Part shown: positions 1 through 12,855 of the stretch, piece by piece | How positions within the stretch are numbered: position 1 is the stretch's first letter | Layout of the letters: each line of letters opens with the position of its first letter | Notes under the pieces: model-generated | Database searches by the model: none | What the model was told of the DNA's origin: nothing | The model's input: the letters and a program-made list of their open reading frames with translations, nothing else | Position numbers and translations under genes: made by a program | NCBI GenBank assembly: GCA_013399855.1 | Contig: VXAY01002458.1 | Location: 1-64,000 of the forward strand | Direction: 5' to 3' | Source: Oxyruncus cristatus | Lineage: Eukaryota > Chordata > Aves > Passeriformes > Cotingidae | DNA length: 64,000 nt

Positions 1-839
1 TTTCTTTCTACATGACCTAACTAGATTCCTGAACATTTCAGTTTGACTTCTCTAGAAGAGAAACATTTTATTAGGGAAGATATAAAAGAATAATTTGAAT
101 TTCATTAATAACTATTTTTAGGAGATTACCTAGCCAAACAACACTCAAGCAGAGTCACCTACAGCACATTGCCCATGACCTAATCTTATGCTAATTACTA
201 TAATTTATAAGAGAACATCCCTTGCTATTTTCTCTGTGATTTTATCTAATTTTCTATAAGATTTGATGTCATAGGTGGATGTTTGGAAGGAAGCATCATC
301 TATTCTCTCCAAGTTCACAGCAAATACCAACTGTCATTCTTCCTAAATAAAAGTTTTAACGTGAAGGTACTGTTACAAATGCTTAGGAAACAATCCAGAT
401 TTACCTGTTAGGCAGTAAAGCACAGATTTTACTGTTGACTTTTGAAAATTGCCATGGTGCTGAAGACCAAAGAATGCATAATAAAATAAAGTCTGAGCAG
501 CTGACAGGCAGAAGTCAAGATATGATAGGACCTCCTAGATGACCACTGTCCCCTTTTGGTTTCAGCTGATGTGGGTGTACAGCTGAAAGCAGAATTCCCT
601 GCCCGCTTACTTCCACCAAAATCATTGTGATGTTGTAAAGTCCATTCCTTTGTCCTTCACCTTGGGGCCAAAAGTCAATGGAAGCCATTACAGAATTGCA
701 GTGATTCATATATTTGTAAGTGGTTGAAGTAGAAATGTACAGATCAGGAAAGGCTGAAATGAACAGGAAGGGCAGGGACAATTTATTATATAAAAAAACC
801 CCAAACTGCGCAAAAAACGAGTCAACAAAACTTTTCAGC
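1..839. other. Intergenic, no feature recognised
   Basis: This is AT-rich unique-looking DNA. The longest open frame, 88 codons on the minus strand at 515-781, resembles no family I know and has no splice or promoter context. I see no repeat, exon or RNA gene here. Confidence 0.6.
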
Positions 840-1685
840 TCTCTAGCACCTTGAAACCAAAGCTCTCCTAGACAGAGAGATCTGAGATGGATAATCTGAG
901 TACCCCCTCAGTGAGGTAGCTGCTCCATGTGGAGCCTAGTCTATGAGCCACAGGGCTACACCTGCTGCAGCATAGACTTAGCCACAGTTATGATCCCTTT
1001 GAGGTGCACCTGTTCCAGCAGGTTCTTCTCCATGGGCTAATGCCTTCAGAGACAGACTTGCTCCAGAAGGGCCTTAACCATAGCTACAGTCCCTTCAGAA
1101 GTAAATCTGTTCCAATATGGCCTCGCCCATGGCTGCGGTCCCTCAGGGGAGTACCTGCTCTGTCGTGGGCTTATCCATGGCCACACACTTAGAGGTGCTC
1201 CAGCATGACGACATGCACAGCCACAGATGCTTACAGGTGTACCTTCCCCATGTGGACTTATCCTTGGGCCACAACCCCTTCAGAATTCTACTTGCTATGA
1301 CACAGACATAACCATGGATGCAGAGTTTCCTGCTCCCATGTAGATTCATTCACAGGTGATGGCCCCTTTGACTCGAGTTTACACTGGAGTTCCAGCCTGT
1401 CCTATACAGCAGCACAGAACCAGCAGTGATGCTCTGGCCACCTGCCAGCCCAGGCCCATTGCAGTTGCTGCTATCCAAGTGTTCCCAGGCACAGCACTAC
1501 AGCAGCAGCAAAAGCAAAGAGCAGACACTAATGAACAGTGGACTCTAAACATGGACACGCAAGTTGGAAAAGCAAGGCCCATGGCATGCACAGCAGCCTG
1601 CCAATGAATAGCTAAACAGCAATAACAGCTATAAAATTGACCTAGCACATTTCAGTAAAAGCTGTTCTTATCTGAAAACTTTTGA
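840..1685 (-). mobile_element. ERV leader region with degenerate tandem repeats
   Basis: Read on the minus strand, this lies directly downstream of the primer-binding site at 1686-1703, so it is the untranslated leader or early internal part of an endogenous retrovirus. From about 840 to 1360 it is a series of degenerate units of roughly 45-60 bp, each carrying a CCATGG-like core (for example near 1031, 1127 and 1174) and a GGAGCAGGT-like phrase on the minus strand. The same wording occurs in the LTR copies at 18775-19850 and 25180-26239. From 1370 to 1685 it is non-repetitive and rich in CAGCAG. Short open frames on both strands are by-products of the repeats. No gag, pol or env sequence was seen. 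The left edge is uncertain. Confidence 0.6.
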
Positions 1686-1703
1686 GCCCCATGTTGGGTG
1701 CCA
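1686..1703 (-). other. Retroviral primer-binding site, tRNA-Lys type
   Basis: The minus-strand sequence matches the lysine-tRNA type primer-binding site of class II (ERVK-like) elements except for two G-to-A differences, both consistent with decay of CpG sites. It lies 8 bp from the LTR edge at 1712, the spacing expected between a 5' LTR and its primer site. This fixes the element's orientation as minus strand. The class assignment comes from family knowledge, not from a search. Confidence 0.75.
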
Positions 1704-1711
1704 AAAAGGAC

Positions 1712-2026
1712 TGTTGTAGTTTAACCCCAACTAACAACCAAGTCCCACCCAGCTGCTCATTCACTCCCCCATAGTGGGGTGGGGAAGAGAATCAGAAGGG
1801 TAAAAGTGGGAAAACTCATGGGTTGAGATAAAGACAGTTGAACCAGTAAAGCAAAAGCTGTGCACACAAGCAAAGCAAAACAAGGAATTCATTCACCACT
1901 TTCCATGGACAGGCAGGTGTTCAGTCATCTCTAGGAAAGCCAGGCTTCATCACATATAAGGGTGACTTGGGAAGACAAATGACATGACTTCCAACGTCCT
2001 CTCCTTCCTTCTTGCCCCAGCTTTAA
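1712..2026 (-). mobile_element. Partial 5' LTR of a minus-strand ERV
   Basis: The plus strand begins TGTTGTAGTTTAACCCC, the complement of a typical avian LTR 3' end (GGTTAAACTACAACA). It continues with the GGGTTGAGATAA and GCACACAAGCAAAGC phrases I know from bird ERV LTRs. Similarity stops near 2026, about where the TATA-containing U3/R boundary would lie, so the 5' part of the LTR is missing. The 1712 edge is firm because it adjoins the primer-binding site. The 2026 edge is approximate. Confidence 0.7.
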
Positions 2027-5000
2027 AACAAAAAAATTCACATTCACATTTTTTCTGAGCAGACAAAATCTTGCTTATCATCATTCTCATTACATAGTTA
2101 TAAGCCAATCATCTGTCATCAGAAATATTTACATTTGTTTGCTATTAGTTTAAAGTATTCTGTACCTAAGTTATGGGATAATGAATCAATCCTGATAGAA
2201 GTCAATATAGCTTTGTATCGGAATGTTCCACAAAGTGTTCAGCACAAGGACACTGTATTTTTTAAAATTTTAAAACCAAACCTACTGAGGAGAACATCTA
2301 TATGATGCCATGCAGTGGTTGATAGCTGAGCTAATACGTGTTCTTAGGCATGTATAGCACCATGAAGAAACACTAGGTAAGGTTTTGAAACAGCATAACT
2401 GCTTTTTAGCTAATTAGTCTGAATGCAGCATGCCATTGATACAGCTAACAGTAACAGCTCAGTAATAGTCCAGGGATTTCTGTTCTGTTATATGGCACAG
2501 ATTCCCCTGGTTGTACATACGATTTCATGTATCTGCAGATTCACACTGAACAATTGCAAAAAAAAAAATGTATAAAACATCTGGAATATGTGCAAAATTG
2601 ATGCTTCTGTGTGTTTCCTGGTCTAATAACATTTCTTGCAGACATAAAGATTTTGGATTGTGATCATAACCCCAGGGAATTAATATTTTGTGCCACTTCC
2701 TTCCTCCTTGTTTGAAAGATGGGTTGGGAGCGGAAGAAATAAAAGAAAACAAATTCCCTGTTACTGTTCATGGTTTGAGTGTGGGTAGGCTCATCACGTT
2801 ATTTTGTGACTTGAAGTGGGACCCTGGATGTCAAACTTTTCTTTCTCTGGCTCCCTGGCTGGAGGTCACTCCAAGGCACAGTGGGGACTCAAGCTCTAGT
2901 AGACAGTTTTCCTGGTCCTGCAGACTGTGACAAACCCACTCTGCTTTGAACACACACATGAGAGAGGTGAAGGATCAGGGTGTTCTGGCCAGCTGCTGAC
3001 AGAGAGTGCAGTGGTGGTCTATGAACTACCTTACCCCATCATCAGACAAAACCAGACACAGTGTGCAACTGAGCCCAAGGGGGAAGCTGCCCCAGCAGCA
3101 GCAACTCCATTACTTTTTTCCTTCACCAGGGCTTTTGGGCACCACTTTGCTGTAAGTCTTTTGGTGGAGCAACCTTGGCAATTGAACCTCAATACAACCA
3201 GAGAAGGGGCATCCCTCAGACGGAAAACCCAAGAGGAGAGATAATGTTTCCTGAAGTGGCATCATTGCACATCAGGGATATAGAAGTAAGCTGCAAAAGG
3301 GATGTTGACTATAAACCCATACCACTACATTGTTGATGCTGTTTTTTAACAGGTTTTTCTCTGTAAAACAACTGATGCACCAGCTCCCTGACAAACCCTA
3401 CAGTAGGGCTTCTCCACGTGGCACTCTTCAAAAAATAAGATTTAATGCTTACTGCAGTATGAAGCACGGGCACAGTTTCATTTGAACTAATCTTGATTCA
3501 ATATTTTAAGAGAGATGAATCAGCTGAGGGTCAAAGGCTGTATTAGGACCCATCTGATGCAAATATTTTTCTGGGCCTTTTCAGCAGAATCCACATATTT
3601 TGACTAGTCATTTCACAGCTCCATATGTTGGTTTCCCTCCCTATAGAATGGACTAAAGACATTCCTGCCCTGGGAGGTGTTTCAAGGAAGTTTCAGGAGA
3701 AGGTTGCTATTTATGAACAAACAGCCACAACCAGTAAGTAACCTCATGTTGAGTTTAATGACTGGCCACCAATCAGTATCACAATTATCAGTATGACTGT
3801 GTGCAGAAGATCCAGTAATGGATCTTTAGGACTGTTTTCACTCTCATGACCAATGCATTAATGTGGCAATTTTAATAATTATTTCTTCATTGAAAAGAGT
3901 TGCCCTTTTTATTTTTTCTGCTTGGATATAAAAACGAAATAAACAAACCGACCTGACATAGTGATTATTCCTTTGGGGTCTGAGAACAAACAAGTGAGAA
4001 AATGTGCAGTATTTCTTCATGTTTATTACCACTAGGCCCTCTGCCTCTTTTCCAGTAAAACCTGCTGTGGTATGCACTGTGCCTGCACACCTTTTCATTT
4101 GCTTATACTGTTCTATGTCTATCTACCCCTCCTGCGTACACATTTATTGTATAAATAATTATGAGTTAGTGACTTTCCTGTTATCTACCTGATATTTAAC
4201 AGTAAGCTGTTCAAGTTCAAAAGTAACACACTGATATTAGAAACAACAATAAAACTTTCCCAAACCAGGAAAACACAAACATTCAGTGAATTCTTGACCT
4301 TGATGTGGTTGAAAAGCTTGTATGTTCCCATGGTCCTGCAGATAATCCAATGGCAATGGTGGTGCAAGCACAACACTATGGTCACCCAAGCTGGACAGAC
4401 AGGATCTGGAACAAGGGATGTGCCACTGGTCTTTCAGTTTCCCTGTAAAAATATGAGAGAACTCAAAGGAGCTATGGAAAGGAAAGAAATAATAAGGATG
4501 TATGACACTGACCGTGCAAAAGCATTGACTGTTTTATGTGTTTGCATGCATTCAAACAGGAGATAGAAGACTGCCTTATACGCTTCAGAGCCTTGTAAGT
4601 GATAGGAGTGGTTGGGAAAATGTGGCAAACTTACCCTGTTACACAACTGTGAAGATACTGCAAAGTATTAAATGGGAAGAGACATTTTAGAGACTGTGTT
4701 CCCGTATTATCAGTAGTCATCAACCATAAGGAGAGCAGCAAAATAATAAAAAGTATGCTCTCCCCAAAGACACCCTTGAAGTAAATACTGCACCAACAAA
4801 CAGACAGCGGTCTTCCAAGACGATCTCACATTGAAAGCAGCAATGGTGAATGGAACAGAAAAAGTGTAAAAATCATCTCTGTGGAATAAAAAATTTCATA
4901 GTAACAACTTATGGCAAAGGAATGAGATTAATTGGTATTGCTCCATTTAAAGATAACATTAGGACAGGCACATTGTTTTCTCCTAAATACATTCATAGGA

Positions 5001-8000
5001 CTGTGTGGTTTTGACTATCAAGTAGATTGGCCCACGGGGAGCTAATTGCAAATTAGACCATTATCTGTAAGTTGGTGATATAATTTCTTTTGCATATTGA
5101 CCTCAACTATTCATTTTAATTTAATGTATTGTAATATTTTATTTTATGTTAATAAGTTTAGTAAGTTCTCCCTTCATGGTTTTTTAAAAATCATTGTTTT
5201 ATTCCATCCTGCTGCAACAGAGTGTATCATACAAGTTCATTCTCTATTAAAAAAATCTCAAGTTTATGTTTTGATATTATTATCAAAATCCTGTTTGCCT
5301 TTTCCACTTTTTTTGCTTGCAGTATGAACTTTTTCAAAGATATCATCATGTTTTCCCCAACTTTGAAAAAACAATAGTCCTTTGGAAATCAGCTTTCATT
5401 CACAACTGAAGAAATGGTAATATAAACCTTCAGCTGGTATTGTAATATATGTTCCTCTAAATATTTATATATGTACATACATTTGAAAGTATTTATTGTC
5501 TAGAGATGAGAATAAAAGACAAATGTTCTTTTATTTAAACTTAAATAGCTCAGTAATTTCAGAATAATTTTTTTTGAAAAATAATAGTAAAAGATTTTTT
5601 TTTAATGACCACACCACTTCTTGTTCTGTGGCAACATATGTTATTTCTCAAGAGTAATATTTATTAAAGGTCCAAAGAAGAGATGGTTGTGTAGGACATA
5701 TATATGTTTAACACCTGACTTTTAGATGAAAGTTTACTTTCTTTGCATTATATGCAGAATATTCTAAGTAAAAATGTACACGATATTCTATATGATATAA
5801 GATAAATCATTTGGCAGTAAATACAAATACATACAGCCTCACTTTTGTACTGTTGAGTTATGTGAGAAATTAAACCCAAAGATTATTTCTGGCAATGTGC
5901 TCTTTGCATTACAAACATGAGACTTTGGTTGCCTTCCAACTTACCTCCCTCTAGAGACCTTCCTGTAAGGGATGATTTTACTCAACACTGGTAATATTCA
6001 AAAGCCCTTTGATCTCAATACTATGCTCAGTCTTCTCTCCATGTGGCAATGAGCTTGAAATCTCAGAAAATCATTCAGCTGCTCTGTCTTTTGTTGCATG
6101 CTCAAGGCAGTGTTTCTTGTCTCATATATCAATGAATGTTTCTGTCTATTCCATCTTCTCTACCAAGTCACGGTGAGCACTACCAGATTCTTGGCTTCCT
6201 CTTTGTCTAACTCTACAAAGAGGACTCTAAAGGTAAAAAGATCCTACTACACAGTGAAAGCACTTTCCTACAAGTATGAGTTAGCTGTGGAGTTTCTTCT
6301 GCAGTTGTTCTTACCACTCCTTTACATGCCTTTTGCTCATTGCTGATACCAGCCACAATCTTCTAACTGGTTCTTAATTGCTACGTAATATTTCCCTATA
6401 GAGACTGAATTTTTTAATGTTTCTGATATACCTGTGACTTATATGTTTTGATGGAGTCTTTATGTCTCTTTCTTACCCACAGGAAAGCTAGAAAAGGAAC
6501 GTGGAATTCAGGAGTCAAAGCTTAATGGCACCTAGGGAAAAAAGAAAGGCGATTGCTCTCCTTTTGAGCTATCATTGGGTCAGCTGAAGCAGCAATATGA
6601 AATGCTCCAAACAAAAGCAGAGATTGGCCACTTGAGCCATACCAACTGCTGGAAAATTGGATGCCTTTTCCCTGGCACCCACGCAGTAGTGCCTCCACCA
6701 GCACTGTGACTAATTGGCAGCCTACTGACCTAGACGGTTTCCTGTTTTGCCTAAGCCTACAGCAATCCTCGGATCCACAAACTAACAGGGCAAGTTTGGC
6801 AAACTAACAGAGGAGGCACAGGTATGACAAAAGCCCAGTGGCATTACAGGCAGTCCTCACGTCAGACTTGTAGGTGCCGACGCGTCTTTACTGGTGGTAT
6901 TGTAATGATGGAGGAATGCAGCTACTGCCAGTGGAGACTGCGAGTGACAGGCTTTGGGGATACTACCTATATGTTAACACTATCAATTATTTTCCTACAT
7001 CTGTAGCTCTAAGTAACTTGCCAGTGTATCTTGGACGCAACTTTATCTATCTAAAAGCATTAATACTGAGCATACTGATTCTAAATTCACCTGAATGAAG
7101 ACTGACCACAAAAACACACTAAATAGTACTAAATATCTGTAGGTGTCTGAAATATATTGATAAATACTTGATCAAGAGACAGAAATAAGAGAGGACAGAA
7201 AATAAATTCTTCCTAAGAAGTTGCATATTTCATATGATTGGGAAAAAAGAAGTTTTACTGATACTTCTGATCAATTCCCAAACACAGCTCTCTCTATATA
7301 TTAATAAAAACCATTGGCTCCTCCCTCTCACTCTAATAACCATACAGTCCGAGCTTAGAAGCATCAATGAATTTTAATGTTCTGTTGTATCCTGCAGGAC
7401 TCACAGGAAATATTTCAAGAACATACTTAAAATATAGGAAATTCACCCTTAGCAATACATTGTTTTCTTTCCCAGACTTCTTCACTCCTTTCCCTTCTGC
7501 ACATAGATCCACTTGTGTCTTCCACGAGGAGCAAACTTGAGGAGAGGAGACGAGACTGCTAGATAAGATAGAGACAGGGAAAGGCAGCTCATGTAGCTTG
7601 GCCCAAGTGAAACCTGCCCTTCAGGATCAATTTCAAGTTTCAAAGTAGACAAATCCATCCTTCTCACGGCATTCATTACGTCGTGCACTGGAGGGCTAAA
7701 GGTTAAAGAGGCATGTATTTCCATACATCCTGTTTATATGAATTGCTAAGGTCAGGCCTGAGTTCTCCTGAAGGTATGGGGAGAGACGCTGGAAGAATCT
7801 TCTCTCCAGAGGAAGCTCCCCAGGGCTTTGATAGTAATTTCAGAAGTCCTGTACAGTGTCTCACTTGACACATGGAGAGTAATCAGAGCAGGCTTTTCCT
7901 CTAGGGATAGGTCTACATGCCCATAAAGATATGATGAAATACAGAACAAAAGAAGATTCAGAGATTTCAAATCTCTTAGAAGTACTGGGTCACGCTGAGG

Positions 8001-9849
8001 TGTGTAATAGCTAGCAAAATGAGAACATTTTTATAGTTGTGATTGTCCTTCCCGTTCTCCTCTTGTTCACCATCTTCCACGAGGCCCAACGCACTTAGCT
8101 GAACTGCAGAAAAAGCGTAGCTGTGCTATTGCTTTCTTTTCCCCAAATTGTTTAGCTGCACCGAGGTTTCAATTACACTGTCAGTACTCCTGCTGAGGTC
8201 TGTGTTTATTCAGCAGTTTGGGAAGCAGCAGCAACAGCACAAGAGCCTTGACAGCCGCAGGGTGCTGGAAGTCACTTTGTAAAAATAAATGATCACGTAT
8301 CGGTCAATATTTTTTAAAAGTGTTCAGTCTACAGGGTTTCAAATTTAACAATATTTGTGATGAAAAGTTGGTTACACCCTCACCATTGTCACTGGGGTTT
8401 GAGGAAAGCTAGGCTAGATATGGAAAGGCACATCTAGCAGCATATTGCAGCACAAGATCTGGCCCTGAGAAACCCTGAGTCAGCTCTACCAGTTCCTATT
8501 TGAGGTCTCTAGAAGAGATTTCTTCGTACACAAAACACACATTTGGAGGAGGAGTGGATAGTTTTCATTTACAAGTAAACATTAAATATGTTATGTTGTG
8601 TTTTTTGGAAGGGGGATTCAAGGCTGAGCCTCCCAAAACCCAGTCTACTGGGAAAACCAAGAGGCAACAGAAGCCTTTCTGCAGAGTTAATATCTAATAG
8701 TACAGACAGCTGGAATGTATTCTGCCTTCTGAAGTTTTATGAGAAAGAATGGATTTAAACACCTAACCTGAACAGGAAATTCAAAAAGCAAATAGATGGT
8801 TTCTTAATCCTCTTTACATCCATGGATTAGCCACTAAGTTTTCTTCCCAAATATGCTGAGTCAGTTTAGGTTGCTCCCTGTTTCTTCAGGATCCTCTCAT
8901 AAGATCTTAAGCTTTGTCCCTACATGCTGCGGGAAGATTTGGCATTGAATTTAAGGACTGTGTGAACTATTGCCGGCAAAAATCACATGAAATGAACATT
9001 ATAAACTTCTACACAACTTGTATTACATGAGCATACTTCTGGTGGTTGATGACAGTGCTGCAGAGTCAAGCCCCAGCATCATGCTGGCCAGAGATCTTCA
9101 TTGATGGAGCATGTCCTGAGGCGGGAGGTATTTTAACGGAGATTATGAATAGAAGAGTGAAAGAAAGGTTCGGGACCATGGAGTCATGAGGGCTTAGCCA
9201 ACACAGATCACAAAGTAAAGAAAGAACAAATGAACTTCACTCATCAAATGAGAGGGCTATTTGAGCCTCATTTGACTAAAAGCTTTATTACAGATTGTGC
9301 ACATATCAACCAGAAATCAGTCATATAAATTGCAGTGACTGCTGACTACAGAAATCTTTGCTGCTGACTAAAGTTATCCTTTCTTGAGGAAGTAATAGAG
9401 TAAGACAGGTGCTCATCAATCACTACAGTGTAATAATTAGAGGAAAACAAAAAGGGGCACAGTAAAAGTAGCTATTTTATGGAGAAAGATTTTAATTTTT
9501 TAATTAAAAGGCATCATTAACTCTTGATAAAAAATCAACTCTTTTCACGTATCAGCTTCATGGGGTAGAATAGTTCAAAGCCCTGATCAGCTCTGGTTTA
9601 CTTTCATGAGACGTCACAGTGTAGTCACTTTACCTGTGATACAGAACAGGGATCCATAAACGTGGGGGCTACACTGTAGGCTACAGACCTCTGAAGTTTT
9701 TTTATTGCCTCACTGCTGCTCATCTTTAATATTTTTCTATCATGGTGCTGGCACTACCCATATCCCTCCTATTGGAGGATGATAGATGGACTGCATGAAA
9801 CATTACTCTGGCACTGGGCCTTGTATACATTATGAGTAAATAATGTAAT
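2027..9849. other. Intergenic, AT-rich, no gene recognised
   Basis: This is mostly AT-rich unique sequence. A more GC-rich patch at about 2690-3250 holds a 105-codon plus-strand open frame (2927-3244) with no recognisable family. Minus-strand frames at 7482-7724 (80 codons) and 7752-7970 (72 codons) are likewise unrecognised. None has a start context, splice sites or domain signature that would make it a gene. I recognise no repeat family here. Confidence 0.5.
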
Positions 9850-10207
9850 TATTGCTGTGCTGCTGTGCTACGGATTTAATTGTAAATATCCACATGGCCT
9901 GCACCCTATGCACAGCTGGGTAACTTCAAGTCATTCACTAAGTAAAACTGGATTGTGGTTAGACCTTTCCTGGGGCAAATTGCAGCTAATTGGTTGCAAA
10001 GAAAAGAGGAGCGATTTCAACGCAGTACCTCCCATATGTTCACTGTCACTTGTTCATTCCTCAACAAGGATGTTATAGTTTCGAAGGGTTCATCTACAGC
10101 CTGTCTGGACCCATCCAGTCACACATGTTGAATAAAGGCTTGCTCACCCTTCTGGCCCTCTCTCTGCCTGTCCCCTCTTGGTGGTATCTCAGGTTTTGTA
10201 GAACATA
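9850..10207 (+). mobile_element. Possible solo LTR, weak
   Basis: An AATAAAGG polyadenylation-like motif near 10131 is followed by a pyrimidine-rich stretch of about 70 bp ending in GTAGAACA at about 10206, which resembles the R-U5 end of an LTR. The upstream 280 bp could be U3. No TATA box, target-site duplication or primer site was found, and the left edge is arbitrary. It may equally be unique DNA with a chance polyadenylation motif. Confidence 0.2.
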
Positions 10208-12419
10208 GAGGTGGCTTCTCTCTTTGTTGACCCTATGCATCACATGCAGCTGGCCACTGTTATCAGCTCTGTCAACGTCCTGTCTTATCACAAGCCTTTC
10301 CAGCATGATTCCATATCTTGCAAAATCTGCTTGCAATGCGTTCAACAGCTCCTCTTACTACAATGTTATTCTCTTTTCTCTAAACAGATGCAACTTTTAT
10401 GTGAGCTGGGAAGTAAACATAATCCTGACTCCGTTTACTCAAATTTCTGTCTATTTTGGAATGGAAAAGCCAGACATACCTGAGAGGAGTGAAATGTGAC
10501 TACTGAACTTGGTACAGCAGTATCCCCATCCTGGGGATAATGCATGGGAAAAGTTTGGTACTTTTTTGCTGATTCAGTGCAGAACATTTTCCATTGTTTC
10601 CTCCCAAAGCAAGGTAGACTTGTATGACATATACTTACTAATTCAATCCTAGCTTCTATTTTTCAACAATTCTTTTCATTGCTAATCTTTCATATATGCA
10701 TGGGTGGAGCACTCATGGTAACTCAAACCTGTCCAGCAAGAAAGAAATCACTGCATAAAAGGTGCATACATCTCCATTAGAGATTTAAAATTTTAAGTGA
10801 CAATATGTTCTGGAGTTTCAGGGTGATTCCAAAAGTCTTTCAGTAGTATCTTAATAAACTTTTATTTAGAGAAAACTTGTTCTATGATGTTAGATTTTTT
10901 TAAAAGAAATATGTTAACTTGGTAATATTTTATTAGGCACAGGTTGTAGTTTTTTAATGGTCTGGTTAAATCACAGTTCCAAACTAAGAAAATTCAACTC
11001 TTGCTCTATTGTTTAATTAATTTATTTCTTGCTGAATTCAAAGGCTGGGGGAAATATTTTTGTAGTCATAACAATGCGATAAGCACCAAATACTCTGAAT
11101 TATTCACATGATAGGAAATGTCAACCTCAAGCATCTTTACATTGTGTTATCCAACTTTTATAATGTTGAACTGACATTTTTTTGTTATTGCTGTAATTTT
11201 CTAAGTTACGCATAGAAATAAATGAGTGTTCATTAAAATTTATATTCACTTTGTACTCCCTGAATGAATTTTTAAGCTTGTTATGGAAATGCAAGTTATG
11301 CATAATTAAAAGCAAATAGTAAAAAAAAAAAAAAGTCCTTGCCAGAGCTTTAATTTTGCAAAATGAGCCAATTAGAAAGTCAAGAAACACAATAATGCCT
11401 GAAGTTAAAAAACATTCTCATAAAATAGAAGCAGAAATTGGTTTTATTCAAGAAAGACATGTCTATTTGTTAAAACTTATCTGTGCTGATAAGTCATATG
11501 ATGCAATGGTCAGAAATGAATGGACTACACTGATTAACATACCATGTTGAGAATAATCTGATGAAATACTTAATTTTAAAAGAATATTGTAACTTACAGG
11601 ATAAATCTCTGTTTCTTAAATGAAAAAAAAAAACTGAAACAGAATTATACTTCTAGCACAATAAAAAAGGGTAAATTTTGCCAGTACTTTATAATTCTAA
11701 TAGAAATATAGCAAATTTAATAAAAAGTGGAGTCAAATTTGTTCATCACTTACAGGAAGAGCTGATCCAGGCTAATTTAACCCCTGTCTACATTCATAAA
11801 TTTCCTGTCAGATGTCTGGGATGAAACTCCACTGAATGGTTTTTTGAATAATTGCACCAGAATATGGGAAAGAGAGGTCTGGTGCTCTTTTTCAGTGTGC
11901 ATTGTTTTGCCTTTCTCTTTTATACCATATGACAAGTGGTTCCAGCTGGGCTATCGTATCAACAGAACATTTTAGGAAGAGAAATGTCACTCACATTGCT
12001 CCTTAATACATTGGATTGCTCTGGTCTATTAACATCTAGGTCTCACTTGTATCTATGCCCCTGTTCAACATATTTTATAGTAAATTATTTAGTGAGTTGG
12101 AGTTCATCTGTTCTAGACAACCTCTATTAGCATGACTCATTATTATCCAAACATTCAAAGGTAGAACTGGATCTACATTGTCTGGTTTCAGCATCGGCAA
12201 ACCAGCATTGCAAGCATATGCTAGCCTGGAGCTGTATCACTCAAAAACAAACTCAAATTTGCTATGCCAAGAGCAGTATTCGTTAGTCAATCTTGAATTT
12301 CAAATCCTGACTTGTAACAGGAAATTGAGAGAAATACATGTTTTAATCAATGTAAACACTAAAATTGTTTGAGAAATATTGCTTCTGATTATCAAGGTGT
12401 TGCTTTTTTGTACATAATG
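10208..12419. other. Intergenic, AT-rich
   Basis: No gene or repeat family was recognised. There is a run of 14 A near 11321-11334. The stretch 11340-11580 is even in composition and keeps one frame open for 64 codons (11356-11550), but nothing in it looks like a known protein. It could be a conserved noncoding element. Confidence 0.5.
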
Positions 12420-12855
12420 AATGTTCCATGCAGTCCTGATTCTCCCATCTCAGGAAAGGAGATGGAGGATCTACAGCAAATACAGAGAAGGGAAATAAAG
12501 ATGATCAAAGGTATGAATGACTTCCAGGGGAGGAAGAATTACACAGGGTAGGAAACTTCAGCCTGGAAAACAGGCGGTCAAGGTGATATATGATAAAGTC
12601 ATGAAAAATGAGGAGTGGCATGGGAAGTGTGAATAGGCATCACTTGCTCATTATGTCTCTCAATAGCAGGAGTAGTGACATCAAATTAATCTATAGATTA
12701 GTTCAAGAGAAACAAAATGAGGTTTTTTTTCATGCAGCACGTATTAAGGTTCAGCACTACTTGTGAAAGGGTTTTTTGGAAGTTGAGGCTTGTACAGGTT
12801 GAAGGGCAAACTGAAGAAGTTCATGGTAGGGTCATCTGTAGGGTCATAGAATACA
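12420..12855 (+). mobile_element. Ancient CR1 fragment
   Basis: The segment matches the end of CR1 ORF2 and the 3' region: a TGTTCCATGCAGTCCTGAT-type start, then AAGATGATCAAAGG, then GGAAACTTCAGCCTGGAAAA. Translation gives recognisable pieces such as IQRREIKMIKGMNDFQGRK. It is more diverged than the other CR1 copies, has frameshifts and lacks the terminal octamer tail. This suggests an older lineage, of the kind also found in crocodilians and turtles. Both ends are approximate. Confidence 0.7.

Noticed and set aside
840..1360. CRISPR-like spaced repeats
   Set aside because: The units are degenerate, of irregular spacing and next to a retroviral primer site in a vertebrate genome.
1004..1648. 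Several open frames on both strands as coding genes
   Set aside because: They fall in the degenerate tandem repeats and leader of the ERV remnant and match no gag or other protein.
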